In this document: positions 8,159 to 17,060 of the stretch, one piece after another
Position numbering within the stretch: the stretch's first letter is position 1
Layout of the letters: each line of letters opens with the position of its first letter
Origin: an uncultured Chromatiaceae bacterium
GTDB lineage: Bacteria > Pseudomonadota > Gammaproteobacteria > DRLM01
Length of the DNA: 32,233 nucleotides
Direction of reading: 5' to 3'
Assembly (NCBI GenBank): GCA_945787555.1
Contig: CALZJG010000063.1
Location: forward strand, 1 to 32,233
Notes under the pieces: generated by a model
Seen by the model: the letters and a program-made list of their open reading frames with translations, nothing else
Told to the model about the DNA's origin: nothing
Database searches by the model: none
Program-made: the position numbers and the translations under genes

Positions 8159-9757
8159 TCATGACGGAGTAAGTATCGTGGCGCGCGGCGGCGCGTTGTC
8201 ATTGGGTCGGGGATGATCCAGGGTGTAATGCAAACCGCGGCTTTCATGGCGCGCATGCGCGGAGCGAATGATGAGATCCGAGACCAGCGCCAGATTGCGC
8301 AATTCGATGAGATCGTTGCTGACGCGAAAATTGCCGTAGTAGTCGGCGATTTCCTGTTGTAGCAAGTCGACGCGATGTTTGGCGCGTTGGAGGCGTTTGT
8401 CGGTGCGTACGATGCCCACGTAGTCCCACATGAAGCGGCGGAGTTCGTCCCAGTTGTGCGCCACCACGACTTCCTCGTCGGAGTCCGTGACGCGGCTTTC
8501 GTCCCATTTCGGCAGGGCGGGGGGCGGCTCGCACTGTGGCAAGCGGCTGAGGATGTCCTCGGCGGCTGCCTCGGCGAACACCAGGCATTCGAGCAGGGAG
8601 TTGCTGGCCATGCGATTGGCGCCGTGTAAGCCGGTATGGGCGGTTTCGCCCACTGCATAGAGGCCGTCGAGATCGCTGCGCCCGTGCAGGTCCGTCATCA
8701 CGCCGCCGCAGGTGTAATGGGCGGCGGGCACCACCGGCAGGGCTTCTTGGGTCATATCGAAGCCGTATTCCAGGCAGCGATTATAAATGCTCGGGAAGTG
8801 GCTGGTGATGAACTCGGCCGGCTGATGAGTGATGTCCAGAAACACGCACTCCACGCCTAATCGTTTCATTTCATGGTCGATAGCGCGCGCGACGATGTCG
8901 CGCGGCGCCAGCTCGGCACGGGAGTCGAACTGATCCAGGAACGGTGCGCCGTCAGGGAGGAGTAAACGCCCGCCCTCACCACGCACCGCCTCGGAGATGA
9001 GAAAGGATTTGGCTTTGGGATGATAGAGGCAGGTGGGATGGAATTGGATGAATTCCATGTTGGCGACTCGACAGCCGGCGCGCCAGGCCATGGCGATGCC
9101 ATCACCTGTGCACACGTCGGGATTGCTGGAATACAGATAGACTTTGCCGGCGCCGCCGGTGGCCATGGCGACGAATTTGCTGCCCAGGGCATGGACGTGG
9201 CCGGCGCGTTTGTCGAGCACGTAGGCGCCGAGGCAACGCTGGTCAGCCAGCCCCAGTTTGTTGCTCGTGATGAGATCGATGGCGAGGTGATGCTCGTAGA
9301 TGTCGATGTTGGGTTCCCGCCGTACGCGATCCTCGAGGGTCATTTCGATGGCACGGCCGGTGGTGTCGGCGGCGTGCAAAATGCGCCGATGGCTGTGCCC
9401 GCCCTCGCGGGTGAGGTGATAATCCGTGCTGCCGTCAGGGCGGGTCTCGCGCGTGAAGGGGACGCCATGGTCCATCAGCCATTGCACGGCGGTACGGCCG
9501 CGTTCCACGGTGTAGCGAACCACGGCTTCGTCACACAGGCCGGCGCCGGCGTCGAGCGTGTCTTGGATATGGGACTCTATGGAATCGCTTTTGTCCCACA
9601 CCGCCGAGATGCCGCCTTGGGCATAGAACGTCGCGCCTTCAGATAAAGGCCCCTTGCTGAGTAGGGCGATGCGGGCATGGGGGGCGAGACGTAGCGCCAG
9701 GGTCAGGCCAGCGGCGCCACCGCCGATCAACAGCACATCGTAGTGAACTTGACTCAT
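8159..9757 (-). CDS. nadB: L-aspartate oxidase
   Basis: First enzyme of de novo NAD synthesis. It oxidises L-aspartate to iminoaspartate with FAD, and NadA then makes quinolinate from the product. It has 532 residues from ATG 9757 (E. coli 540). The FAD motif [14 protein letters not shown] lies at 9-22. [13 protein letters not shown] follows, where SdhA has its FAD-linking histidine but NadB does not, which separates it from the homologous Sdh[26 protein letters not shown] and [12 protein letters not shown] complete the active site. It is convergent with ygfX and divergent from rpoE. No nadA or nadC lies in the window. No strong Shine-Dalgarno is visible before the ATG. Confidence 0.96.
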   Translation of the reverse strand: MSQVHYDVLLIGGGAAGLTLALRLAPHARIALLSKGPLSEGATFYAQGGISAVWDKSDSIESHIQDTLDAGAGLCDEAVVRYTVERGRTAVQWLMDHGVPFTRETRPDGSTDYHLTREGGHSHRRILHAADTTGRAIEMTLEDRVRREPNIDIYEHHLAIDLITSNKLGLADQRCLGAYVLDKRAGHVHALGSKFVAMATGGAGKVYLYSSNPDVCTGDGIAMAWRAGCRVANMEFIQFHPTCLYHPKAKSFLISEAVRGEGGRLLLPDGAPFLDQFDSRAELAPRDIVARAIDHEMKRLGVECVFLDITHQPAEFITSHFPSIYNRCLEYGFDMTQEALPVVPAAHYTCGGVMTDLHGRSDLDGLYAVGETAHTGLHGANRMASNSLLECLVFAEAAAEDILSRLPQCEPPPALPKWDESRVTDSDEEVVVAHNWDELRRFMWDYVGIVRTDKRLQRAKHRVDLLQQEIADYYGNFRVSNDLIELRNLALVSDLIIRSAHARHESRGLHYTLDHPRPNDNAPPRATILTPS

Positions 9758-9871
9758 TCTAAAAAAGCGTGTTGGCTCAAATGGATTTTGTGTTCATAAT
9801 GCAGCGCTTGTGGCCTGGCAAAGGGGCCGGGTGCCCGGGTCGCAGTATAGCTGAATTTCTTGGCGCTCCTG

Positions 9872-9899
9872 CGAACTAATGCAATCCGGCACGGTCTAG
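9872..9899 (+). promoter_or_regulatory. Sigma-E (ECF)-type promoter of rpoE
   Basis: A -35-like CGAACTA (9872-9878) and a -10-like GTCTAG (9894-9899) are separated by 15 bases. The established sigma-E consensus is GGAACTT with GTCTAA at about this spacing, so each box has few mismatches. The position, about 50 bases before the rpoE ATG, fits positive autoregulation. Transcription would begin near 9905. The degP promoter carries the same GAACTAAT core at the same spacing. Confidence 0.6.
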
Positions 9900-9904
9900 G
9901 GTTT

Positions 9905-9922
9905 GAGTAAAGGGATTTACTC
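9905..9922 (+). other. Perfect inverted repeat at the predicted 5' end of rpoE mRNA
   Basis: GAGTAAA (9905-9911) and TTTACTC (9916-9922) form a seven-base-pair stem around a GGGA loop. The repeat begins where transcription from the predicted sigma-E promoter would start. It could be a 5' mRNA hairpin or a DNA operator. The sequence does not tell which. Confidence 0.5.
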
Positions 9923-9946
9923 CTCAGTAAGAAGGGGAAGGCCCGG

Positions 9947-10522
9947 ATGGGCGAGCAGAATGTTGATCAGGTTCTGGTTGAGCGTGTACAGCGAGGTGAT
10001 AAAAAGGCATTTGATGTACTGGTAGGAAAATATCAGCACAAGATAATCAAGCTTATCTCGCGCTATATCCATGACCACTCAGAAGTTTTGGATGTGGCGC
10101 AAGATGCGTTTATCAAAGCCTATCGGGCCCTGCCCAAGTTTCGTGGGGAGAGCGCGTTTTATACCTGGTTGTACCGTATTGCCATCAATACGGCGAAGAA
10201 CTACCTGGTCGCCCAAGGTCGCCGGCCGCCGGATGCGGATATTGAGGTTGAGGTCGCTGAACAGTTTTCAGGTCCCTCGGATCTCAAGGATGTCGCGACA
10301 CCCGAGCACCTCTTGCTCAAGGACGAGATCGAAAGGACTGTTTTCGACGTGATCGAGCAATTGCCGGAGGACCTACGCACGGCCATCACTCTCAGGGAGC
10401 TGGAAGGCTTGAGCTATGAGGAAATAGCTGAAGCGATGGCCTGTCCCATCGGCACGGTGCGCTCTCGAATTTTTCGGGCGCGTGAGGCAATACACAATAA
10501 ACTCAAGCCCTTGCTGAGTTGA
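9947..10522 (+). CDS. rpoE: RNA polymerase sigma factor RpoE (AlgU/sigma-E)
   Basis: An extracytoplasmic-function sigma factor that directs transcription of envelope-stress genes. It has 191 residues, the usual length for RpoE/AlgU. Region 2 (about 20-95) contains VGKYQHKIIKLISRYI, the DVAQDAFIKAYRALPKFRGE core and FYTWLYRIAINTAKNYL. Region 4 (about 130-187) has QLPEDLRTAITLRELEGLSYEEIAEAM with the helix-turn-helix and PIGTVRSRIFRARE. The ATG follows AAGGGGAAGG. Downstream are its anti-sigma factor rseA, then rseB, rseC and degP, the order of the Pseudomonas algU-mucABCD cluster. A sigma-E-like promoter and a hairpin precede it. Confidence 0.97.
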   Translation: MGEQNVDQVLVERVQRGDKKAFDVLVGKYQHKIIKLISRYIHDHSEVLDVAQDAFIKAYRALPKFRGESAFYTWLYRIAINTAKNYLVAQGRRPPDADIEVEVAEQFSGPSDLKDVATPEHLLLKDEIERTVFDVIEQLPEDLRTAITLRELEGLSYEEIAEAMACPIGTVRSRIFRAREAIHNKLKPLLS

Positions 10523-10565
10523 GTCGCTAAGCCTAGGGCAGCAACATTTGGAGCGGGGAAGGTGT

Positions 10566-11201
10566 ATGGCAGATAACATCGATGAAAATGTATCGGCGCT
10601 GCGAGACGGCGAGCTGTTGGCGGACGAAGCGCAGAAAACGATCGACAAGATTGCGGGCGAAGATGCGTCTCTGCAGTGTTGGCGCAACTACCATCTGATT
10701 AGTGACGCGCTGCGCAACAATCTTCCCGATAATCCCTCTCATGATTTGGCTACCCGCATTTCCTTGGCTCTCGAATCGGAACCCTCTCTCGAATTGGGAC
10801 CCTCTTTGAGGCCATCTACTCCCAACAAGGTCATCCCATTTCCGCGTGTATTGCGGCCGGCAGTCGGCTTTGCGATGGCCGCATCGGTTGCGGCGGTGGC
10901 CTACGTCGGCTTGGGTTTGCATAGCGAGGCGCCTGTGCAGCCGGTGACGCTGCCGCAAGTAGCGGCCACCGTGCCTGCCGCCCCTGCGACTGTGCCGCAA
11001 AACTTGAGTAAGGTGAGAGGCAAACAGTGGGACGTGCAGCAGCCCAACGTCGCTTCCAAACTCAACGACTACCTGGTGAATCACGATGAATATTCCCTCT
11101 CGGCGGGCGTGCGCCCGGGCATGTTGCCGAATGTGAGGATCGTTGGGTATGAGCAGTCCGAGGCTGCTTTGACGCTAGATGCCGCCGCTGCGGTGCGTTG
11201 A
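10566..11201 (+). CDS. rseA: Anti-sigma-E factor RseA (MucA-like)
   Basis: A single-pass inner-membrane protein that holds RpoE inactive until proteolysis releases it. The cytoplasmic N-terminal domain, residues 1-70, has the family pattern ENVSALRDGEL ... CWRNYHLISDALR. A basic stretch precedes a transmembrane segment at about 98-118. The periplasmic part is alanine- and proline-rich, then has LNDYLVNHDEYS and a final conserved-looking strand (PNVRIVGYE). The start at ATG 10566 follows GGGGAAGG; an in-frame TTG at 10548 would add six residues without family support. It lies 43 bases after rpoE. Homologues are cut first by DegS/AlgW and then by RseP, neither of which is in the window. Confidence 0.9.
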   Translation: MADNIDENVSALRDGELLADEAQKTIDKIAGEDASLQCWRNYHLISDALRNNLPDNPSHDLATRISLALESEPSLELGPSLRPSTPNKVIPFPRVLRPAVGFAMAASVAAVAYVGLGLHSEAPVQPVTLPQVAATVPAAPATVPQNLSKVRGKQWDVQQPNVASKLNDYLVNHDEYSLSAGVRPGMLPNVRIVGYEQSEAALTLDAAAAVR

Positions 11202-11226
11202 GCTGCGTTGAGGACAAGGAGCGTGC

Positions 11227-12336
11227 ATGAATGAGTGTCGAGTGACGTTGTATCTAGGTCGCGACGCAGTGGGGCAAAGGCAAGTTACAGTGAATCAAGT
11301 TGGGTTTAGACATCAGCAAGGTCCCGTGAGCCGGACGGCGCATGGACGGGCTTGGTGGTGGGCGTATTTCAGCCTGATCGCGTTGTGGGTGTGGGGCGGC
11401 GCGGCCCTGGCCGACGAGAGCCATCAAACCGCGCGCCAGTGGCTGGATAAAGTCGCCACCGCCGCGCAAACATTCAATTACCAAGGCACTTTCATTTATC
11501 GCCGCGACGATCAGTTGGTGGCGATGCGTATCGTTCACGTGGCCGATCAGGCTGGGCAGCGCGAGCGTCTAGTCTCGTTGAACGGTGCCTTGCGCGAGGT
11601 GATACGCGACAGCAACGGCACGGTATGCATACTGCCTGAGAGGAAACAATTCACCCTTAGTCAGGGTGGTGCACAAAAACATTTCCCCGCCAAGGCCTTC
11701 GAGCATGTTGCCGATTTTGATAAGTATTATGGATTTAACTTGGGCGGCAAGGATCGCATTGCCGGGCGTCTCGCCCGTGTGGTGTTGATAGAACCGCGTG
11801 ACGGCTATCGCTATGGTTACCGCGTCTGGGTCGATGAAAGCACCGGCCTGTTGTTGCAGTCGGACTTGGTGAATGAGAAAGGCGTCGCCCTAGAACAGAT
11901 GATGTTCACCGCCATCGATGTCCACACTACACCCACCGTCGATATGCTCAAGGCGGTATCGATGGAAGATTTGATCACGGAAAAAGTCTTACCACCCAAG
12001 CCCCCGGCGGTGGCTACGGATGCTTCGGTTTGGAAGTTGGCCGCGCTGCCTCAGGGATTCATGGTGGCGGAACGCTATCACCACCCCGGCGGTGATGCTG
12101 CACCGGCGTTGGAGCACATCGTGCTCACCGACGGCATGGCCTCGGTGTCGGTCTTCATCGAACCCTTGGGTGGCAAGGATCAACGCTTCGAAGGTTCCTC
12201 ACACATGGGTGCGGTGAACGCCTACGGTGCGGTGGTAGCTGACCATCAGCTTACCGTAGTGGGTGAAGTGCCCATGGCGACCGTGCAGATGATAGGGCGC
12301 GCGGTGGCGCCGCGAAATAGCGGCGAACAGCCATGA
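11227..12336 (+). CDS. rseB: Sigma-E regulatory protein RseB (MucB)
   Basis: A periplasmic protein that binds the RseA periplasmic domain and protects it from cleavage; homologues sense mislocalised lipoproteins or LPS. The mature part has the MucB/RseB LolA-like domain (ARQWLDKVATAAQTFNYQGTFIYRR) and a C-terminal domain (ALPQGFMVAERYHH ... VSVFIEPL). The signal sequence WWWAYFSLIALWVWGGAALA, with a predicted cut after A62, is unusually far from the start at ATG 11227. That ATG has a strong AAGGAG five bases upstream. A GTG at 11326 would give a signal peptide of normal length (about 29 residues) but has only a weak AAGG. Its stop overlaps the rseC ATG. Confidence 0.92.
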   Translation: MNECRVTLYLGRDAVGQRQVTVNQVGFRHQQGPVSRTAHGRAWWWAYFSLIALWVWGGAALADESHQTARQWLDKVATAAQTFNYQGTFIYRRDDQLVAMRIVHVADQAGQRERLVSLNGALREVIRDSNGTVCILPERKQFTLSQGGAQKHFPAKAFEHVADFDKYYGFNLGGKDRIAGRLARVVLIEPRDGYRYGYRVWVDESTGLLLQSDLVNEKGVALEQMMFTAIDVHTTPTVDMLKAVSMEDLITEKVLPPKPPAVATDASVWKLAALPQGFMVAERYHHPGGDAAPALEHIVLTDGMASVSVFIEPLGGKDQRFEGSSHMGAVNAYGAVVADHQLTVVGEVPMATVQMIGRAVAPRNSGEQP

Positions 12337-12818
12337 TCGAAGAGCGCGCGGTGGTCGTTGCCCTAGACGGCGAAATTGCCTGGGTGGAAGCGCGTCGCGA
12401 CACGCTGTGCGGTGCCTGCGCCACGGGCGGGGGCTGTGGCGCGAGTTTGTTCGCCAAGGCCTTGGGCTTCAAAGCGCCGCGCTTGCGCGTACCCAAGAGC
12501 GACGCCATGGCCGTGGGTGATCGGGTGATATTGGGGATCGATGAACGCGCGCTGGTGCGAGGCTCCTTTGCCGCGTATGTCGTGCCTATCGTGCTGTTGC
12601 TGATATTGGCTTTGATCGGCGAGGCGGTCGCCAGTCGCTGGTTGGCGCTGAACTCGGAATTGTTAGCCGTGGTTTTCGGAATGTGCGGTTTGGCGTTGGG
12701 CTTTGCATGGTTGCGTCGCCATACCCAGCGACTGCGCTTGGACGGTCGTTATCAACCGGTAATATTGCGGCGTGAGGAAAACGTCATTACGCCACATTGC
12801 GCGCGCGCTCGGAACTAA
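12333..12818 (+). CDS. rseC: RseC/MucC family sigma-E accessory protein
   Basis: A 161-residue inner-membrane protein of the RseC/MucC family. The soluble N-terminal domain has the cysteine cluster C26-x2-C29-x5-C35 in a CGACATGGGCG segment typical of the family. Two transmembrane helices lie at about 78-98 and 108-127, followed by a basic tail. Homologues modulate sigma-E activity in some bacteria and are related to RnfB/SoxR-reducing components, but the mechanism is unsettled. The ATG overlaps the rseB stop (ATGA), so translation is coupled. Its TAA stop lies inside the -35 element of the proposed degP promoter. Confidence 0.92.
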   Translation: MIEERAVVVALDGEIAWVEARRDTLCGACATGGGCGASLFAKALGFKAPRLRVPKSDAMAVGDRVILGIDERALVRGSFAAYVVPIVLLLILALIGEAVASRWLALNSELLAVVFGMCGLALGFAWLRRHTQRLRLDGRYQPVILRREENVITPHCARARN

Positions 12819-12838
12819 TTACTACATTCCATGCCTAC
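12811..12838 (+). promoter_or_regulatory. Sigma-E-like promoter of degP
   Basis: GGAACTA (12811-12817) lies 15 bases before GCCTAC (12833-12838). The -35 matches the sigma-E consensus GGAACTT at six of seven positions; the -10 is weaker against GTCTAA. The GAACTAAT core and the spacing are identical to the rpoE promoter. The predicted start near 12844 leaves a leader of about 35 bases before the degP ATG. The -35 overlaps the rseC stop codon. Confidence 0.5.
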
Positions 12839-12878
12839 ACTTACCACCCCCTGGCACAGCATAAGGAAGATGTAACGG

Positions 12879-14312
12879 ATGAATCAGACACACGCTCGTT
12901 GGTGGAATGCAGGATTCTTGGTCGCTGCCTTGTTGATGAGTCTGAGCGCGTGGTCAACGGCCCATGCCCGTAGCTTGCCCGAGTTCACCGATATCGTCGA
13001 GCAGAGCAGTCCGGCGGTGGTGAACATCAGTACCACGCAAACAATGAAGTCACGCCGACCCCAATTCCCGCATGGACAAGCGCCTATTCCTGAGGGAACG
13101 CCGTTCGATGATTTCTTCCGCCGTTTCTTCGGTGAGGAAGGTGAGATGCCGGAAGAATTCAACAGCCGTTCATTGGGCTCCGGGTTCATCATCTCGGATG
13201 ACGGTTATCTGTTGACTAACCATCATGTCATCAAGGATGCGGATGAGATCATTGTGCGCTTGAGTGACCGCCGCGAATTGAAGGCCGAAGTCGTGGGGAG
13301 CGATCCCCGCAGTGACGTAGCCGTGCTGAAGATTGACGCCAACGACCTGCCTGTGGTGCGCATCGGTCGCTCCTCCGATGTGAAAGTCGGCGAATGGGTG
13401 CTGGCGATCGGTTCGCCGTTCGATTTTGATCACAGTGTGACGGCGGGCATTGTCAGTGCGCTGCAACGCAGCCTGCCCAGCGAAAATTACGTGCCTTTCA
13501 TTCAAACCGACGTGGCCATCAATCCCGGCAATTCTGGTGGTCCTCTGTTCAATTTGGACGGTGAGGTGGTGGGCGTGAACGCCCAGATCTACAGCCGCAC
13601 CGGCGGCTTCATGGGATTATCTTTTGCCATCCCCATTGACTTGGCGATGGACGTGGTCGCTCAGCTCAAGACCAACGGCAAGGTCAGCCGTGGATGGCTG
13701 GGCATCTTGATACAGGATGTCACGCGCGATTTGGCGGAATCCTTCGGCATGGATAGACCGGAAGGGGCCTTGGTGTCGCAAGTGCTGCCGAACAGTCCGG
13801 CCAAGAAAGCCGGCCTGCAAGTCGGTGATGTGATCGTGGAATTCAATCGTCGCCGCGTTGCCGACTCGGGTTCCTTGCCCCCCATCGTGGGTCGCACCGA
13901 GGTGGGACAAGAGGTGCCGGTCAAAGTGGTGCGCGAGGGTAAGACACGCACCATCGATGTGACGATAGCCGAATTGCCCGCCGACGAGGACATCAAGCTG
14001 GCCGAATCGGCGCCCGATGAAGCCAAGAGCGACAATCGTCTCGGCGTCTTCGTCTCCGAACTTACCCAGGAACAACGTGACGAGTTGGAGGGCAAGAAGA
14101 GCGGGGTCTCTGTGAACGAGGTTAAGAGTGGTCCAGGACGCGACGCGGGACTGCGTCGTGGTGACATCATCCTCATGATCAATAACGAGGATGTGAAGGA
14201 TTTGAGCCAGTTCCAGCAGCTCGTCAAGAAGCTCCCCGCGGGTAAGTCGGTGCCCATGTTGGTCTATCGCGGCTCAGGACCGGTATTCCTGGCGTTACGC
14301 GTGCCGAAATAA
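12879..14312 (+). CDS. degP: DegP/MucD-type periplasmic serine protease (HtrA family)
   Basis: Periplasmic quality-control protease and chaperone. It has 477 residues. A signal peptide occupies residues 1-30 (hydrophobic FLVAALLMSLSAW, cut after AHA). The trypsin-like domain carries the triad H116 (TNHHVI), D146 (SDVAVLK) and S219 (GNSGGP). An LA-loop-like insertion is rich in F and E (about 70-95). Two PDZ domains follow, at about 265-355 (GWLGILIQDVT; AGLQVGDVI) and 385-475 (LGVFVSELT; AGLRRGDIIL). Gene order matches mucD of Pseudomonas, closing the rpoE cluster. The ATG follows AAGGAAG. It has its own sigma-E-like promoter and is followed by a strong terminator. Confidence 0.96.
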   Translation: MNQTHARWWNAGFLVAALLMSLSAWSTAHARSLPEFTDIVEQSSPAVVNISTTQTMKSRRPQFPHGQAPIPEGTPFDDFFRRFFGEEGEMPEEFNSRSLGSGFIISDDGYLLTNHHVIKDADEIIVRLSDRRELKAEVVGSDPRSDVAVLKIDANDLPVVRIGRSSDVKVGEWVLAIGSPFDFDHSVTAGIVSALQRSLPSENYVPFIQTDVAINPGNSGGPLFNLDGEVVGVNAQIYSRTGGFMGLSFAIPIDLAMDVVAQLKTNGKVSRGWLGILIQDVTRDLAESFGMDRPEGALVSQVLPNSPAKKAGLQVGDVIVEFNRRRVADSGSLPPIVGRTEVGQEVPVKVVREGKTRTIDVTIAELPADEDIKLAESAPDEAKSDNRLGVFVSELTQEQRDELEGKKSGVSVNEVKSGPGRDAGLRRGDIILMINNEDVKDLSQFQQLVKKLPAGKSVPMLVYRGSGPVFLALRVPK

Positions 14313-14350
14313 CTCGTCGCGAATATTTGGTACTGGAATTCGTGAAAATT

Positions 14351-14390
14351 GGGTACACTTGCGGCCTTTCGTGCCGCGTGTGCCCTTTTT
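14351..14390 (+). terminator. Hairpin terminator after degP, just upstream of lepA
   Basis: GGGTACAC (14351-14358) pairs with GTGTGCCC (14378-14385), with one G-U pair, and GCGGC (14361-14365) pairs with GCCGC (14373-14377), across a two-base bulge and a seven-base loop. Five Ts follow directly. This is a strong intrinsic terminator shape. It ends only 15 bases before the lepA ATG, so lepA transcription must read through it or begin inside it. Confidence 0.75.
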
Positions 14391-14405
14391 CCCGATTTCT
14401 AATCA

Positions 14406-16202
14406 ATGAAGTATATTCGCAATTTTTCCATTATTGCCCATATCGACCACGGCAAATCCACGCTTGCCGATCGCTTTATCCAGACCTGCGGCGGCTTGAG
14501 CGACCGTGAAATGGACGCGCAAGTGCTCGATTCCATGGATTTGGAGCGTGAGCGGGGCATCACGATCAAGGCGCAATGCGTGTCGCTGGACTATGCGGCG
14601 CGTGATGGCCGCACTTATCAACTGAATTTCATCGACACACCGGGGCATGTGGACTTCTCCTATGAAGTCTCGCGTTCCCTGGCGGCCTGCGAGGGTGCGC
14701 TACTGGTGGTGGATGCGTCCCAAGGTGTGGAAGCGCAAACCCTGGCCAATTGCTATACGGCTATCGAGCAGGGTCTGGAAGTGTTACCGGTCCTCAATAA
14801 AATCGATTTACCCACCGCCGATCCCGAGCGCGTGATCCATGAGATCGAGGACATCATCGGGGTCGAGGCTCAGCATGCAGTGAAGGTCAGCGCCAAAAGC
14901 GGCCTGGGCGTACAAGACTTGCTCGAGGAACTCATCGCCCGTATTCCGGCGCCGCAGGGTGATGTGGATGCGCCCTTGCAAGCGCTAATCATCGACTCTT
15001 GGTTCGATAACTACCTTGGCGTGGTATCGCTGGTGCGCGTGATGCAAGGCACGCTCAAGCCCAAGGACAAGATGTTGGTCATGTCCACGGGACGCAGTCA
15101 TCAAGTTGACAAAGTTGGCATCTTCACACCCAAGGCGATCGATCGTGCCCATCTTAGTGCTGGTGAAGTCGGTTTCGTCATTGCCGGCATCAAGGAGATC
15201 GACGGTGCCCCGGTGGGCGATACGCTCACCCATACCAGCCGCCCCGCCAGCGGAGTCTTGGCCGGCTTCAAAAAAGTGCAGCCGCAAGTGTTCGCCGGCC
15301 TGTTTCCGGTCAGTGCCGAGGAGTACGAGGATTTGCGCGATGCGCTCGCGAAGCTGCGTCTGAATGATTCTTCCTTGTTCTATGAGCCGGAATCTTCCCA
15401 AGCACTCGGTTTTGGTTTCCGCTGCGGTTTTCTTGGCATGTTGCACATGGAAATCGTGCAGGAAAGGCTGGAGCGCGAATACGACCTCAATCTGATTATA
15501 ACCGCGCCCACCGTGGTTTATGAAGTGCTCACCGCGCAAGGCGAGGTGGTACATGTCGACAATCCCGCCAAACTGCCGGTGGTGAACGATATCGCGGAAA
15601 TGCGCGAGCCCATCATCGCCACCCATATCCTGGTTCCGCAGACCCATCTGGGCGCGGTGATCACGCTGTGTGAGGAACGGCGCGGCGTACAGAAGAAAAT
15701 GCAATTTCACGGTAATCACGTCTCGCTTACCTATGACCTGCCGATGGCTGAAGTGGTAATGGATTTCTTCGACCGCCTCAAATCGGTGAGCCGCGGTTAT
15801 GCTTCCATGGATTACAGTTTCGAGCGCTTTCAAGCTGCCGATTTAGTGAAGTTGGACGTGCTAATCAACGGTGACAGGGTGGACGCGCTGTCCATTATCG
15901 TGCATCGTGCGACCTGCAATTATCGAGGCCGTGAGCTGGTGGATAAGCTGCGCGAAGTGATACCGCGCCAGATGTTCGACGTGGCCATACAGGCAGCTGT
16001 CGGGGCCAAGATTATTGCCCGCGAGACGGTGAAGGCCTTGCGCAAGAACGTAACCGCCAAATGCTACGGGGGTGACATTTCCCGTAAGCGCAAGTTGTTG
16101 GAGAAGCAAAAAGAAGGTAAGAAACGCATGAAGCAACTGGGTGCGGTGGAGATTCCGCAGGAAGCCTTCATGGCGGTGCTGCACGTGGGGAAGAATAAAT
16201 GA
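14406..16202 (+). CDS. lepA: Elongation factor 4 (LepA)
   Basis: A translational GTPase of the ribosome (EF4), 598 residues, near-standard length. G-domain motifs: AHIDHGKST (11-19), [10 protein letters not shown] switch I, DTPGHVDF and NKID. The EF-G-like domains follow, then the LepA-specific C-terminal domain with the basic [25 protein letters not shown] in split form near residues 550-575. The start is fixed by the conserved [16 protein letters not shown] opening. No Shine-Dalgarno precedes it; the bases before ATG are pyrimidine- and A-rich, directly after a terminator-like hairpin. The stop overlaps the lepB ATG. EF4's cellular role (initiation, biogenesis or back-translocation) is still debated in the literature. 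Confidence 0.97.
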   Translation: MKYIRNFSIIAHIDHGKSTLADRFIQTCGGLSDREMDAQVLDSMDLERERGITIKAQCVSLDYAARDGRTYQLNFIDTPGHVDFSYEVSRSLAACEGALLVVDASQGVEAQTLANCYTAIEQGLEVLPVLNKIDLPTADPERVIHEIEDIIGVEAQHAVKVSAKSGLGVQDLLEELIARIPAPQGDVDAPLQALIIDSWFDNYLGVVSLVRVMQGTLKPKDKMLVMSTGRSHQVDKVGIFTPKAIDRAHLSAGEVGFVIAGIKEIDGAPVGDTLTHTSRPASGVLAGFKKVQPQVFAGLFPVSAEEYEDLRDALAKLRLNDSSLFYEPESSQALGFGFRCGFLGMLHMEIVQERLEREYDLNLIITAPTVVYEVLTAQGEVVHVDNPAKLPVVNDIAEMREPIIATHILVPQTHLGAVITLCEERRGVQKKMQFHGNHVSLTYDLPMAEVVMDFFDRLKSVSRGYASMDYSFERFQAADLVKLDVLINGDRVDALSIIVHRATCNYRGRELVDKLREVIPRQMFDVAIQAAVGAKIIARETVKALRKNVTAKCYGGDISRKRKLLEKQKEGKKRMKQLGAVEIPQEAFMAVLHVGKNK

Positions 16203-17029
16203 ACTTCGATTTCGCCACCATCATGGTGCTGGCGCTGTTGGTCTGTGGCGTCATTTGGGCTGTAGACGCTCGGTTGTGGGCGCCCAAGCGGCGCGCGGCG
16301 CTGGCAGCCGCGGAGAGTGCGGCGAGCGCGGAATTGGAGACGGAAACGCGCGAACGAATCGGCAAAGAACCGTTGTTGGTCGAATACGCTCGGTCGTTTT
16401 TCCCTGTAATCTTGGTGGTGCTGATTTTGCGCTCCTTCCTGGTGGAACCGTTCCGGATTCCTTCCGGCTCCATGATTCCGACTTTGTGGGCGGGGGATTT
16501 TATTTTGGTCAACAAGTACACCTATGGAATACGTTTGCCGGTTATCGACGCCAAGATCATAGAAATGGGCGCGCCCCAGCGCGGCGACGTGGTGGTATTC
16601 CGTTATCCTGAGAAGCCGTCTATCGATTACATCAAGCGTATCGTGGGCCTGCCTGGCGATCACATCGCCTATCATGATAAAACAGTTTATATCAACGGCA
16701 AACGGGCGTCGCAGGATAGCAACGGCCCTTACACGCAAGTGAGTACGGGTATTCCGTTGCCGGCCAAGCTGAAAGTAGAGTCCATCCAGGAAATGCAGCA
16801 TGAGGTGGTGGTGCACCCTGGTTATCAGACGCGTTTGGACAGCGGTGAGTGGCGCGTGCCCGAGAATAGTTATTTTGTGATGGGCGATAATCGCGACAAC
16901 AGCAACGATAGTCGGGCATGGGGCTTTGTGCCAGAAGAGAACCTGGTCGGCAAGGCGTTCATGATATGGATGAATTGGCGTTCCGATGGTGGCGGTGTGA
17001 CCTGGGAGCGGATTGGGAAGCGCATTTGA
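16199..17029 (+). CDS. lepB: Signal peptidase I
   Basis: Inner-membrane serine-lysine protease that cleaves signal peptides of exported proteins. It has 276 residues. Two N-terminal membrane segments lie at about 5-22 and 64-80, separated by a charged cytoplasmic loop, as in gammaproteobacterial LepB. The catalytic serine is S91 in [11 protein letters not shown], and the general-base lysine is K146 in [11 protein letters not shown]. The later box [17 protein letters not shown] is intact. The ATG overlaps the lepA stop (ATGA), the classical lepA-lepB coupling. Its substrates would include DegP and RseB encoded just upstream. Confidence 0.97.
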   Translation: MNFDFATIMVLALLVCGVIWAVDARLWAPKRRAALAAAESAASAELETETRERIGKEPLLVEYARSFFPVILVVLILRSFLVEPFRIPSGSMIPTLWAGDFILVNKYTYGIRLPVIDAKIIEMGAPQRGDVVVFRYPEKPSIDYIKRIVGLPGDHIAYHDKTVYINGKRASQDSNGPYTQVSTGIPLPAKLKVESIQEMQHEVVVHPGYQTRLDSGEWRVPENSYFVMGDNRDNSNDSRAWGFVPEENLVGKAFMIWMNWRSDGGGVTWERIGKRI

Positions 17030-17060
17030 ACTCATCAATGGCAAGGCAGAGGAGCCAACC

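Noticed and set aside
9745-9750. GAACTT on the plus strand as another sigma-E -35
   Set aside because: No -10-like sequence lies at the spacing seen for rpoE and degP, and it falls within the nadB start region.
14985-15833. A 282-codon open frame on the minus strand
   Set aside because: It lies wholly inside lepA on the other strand, with no recognisable motif.
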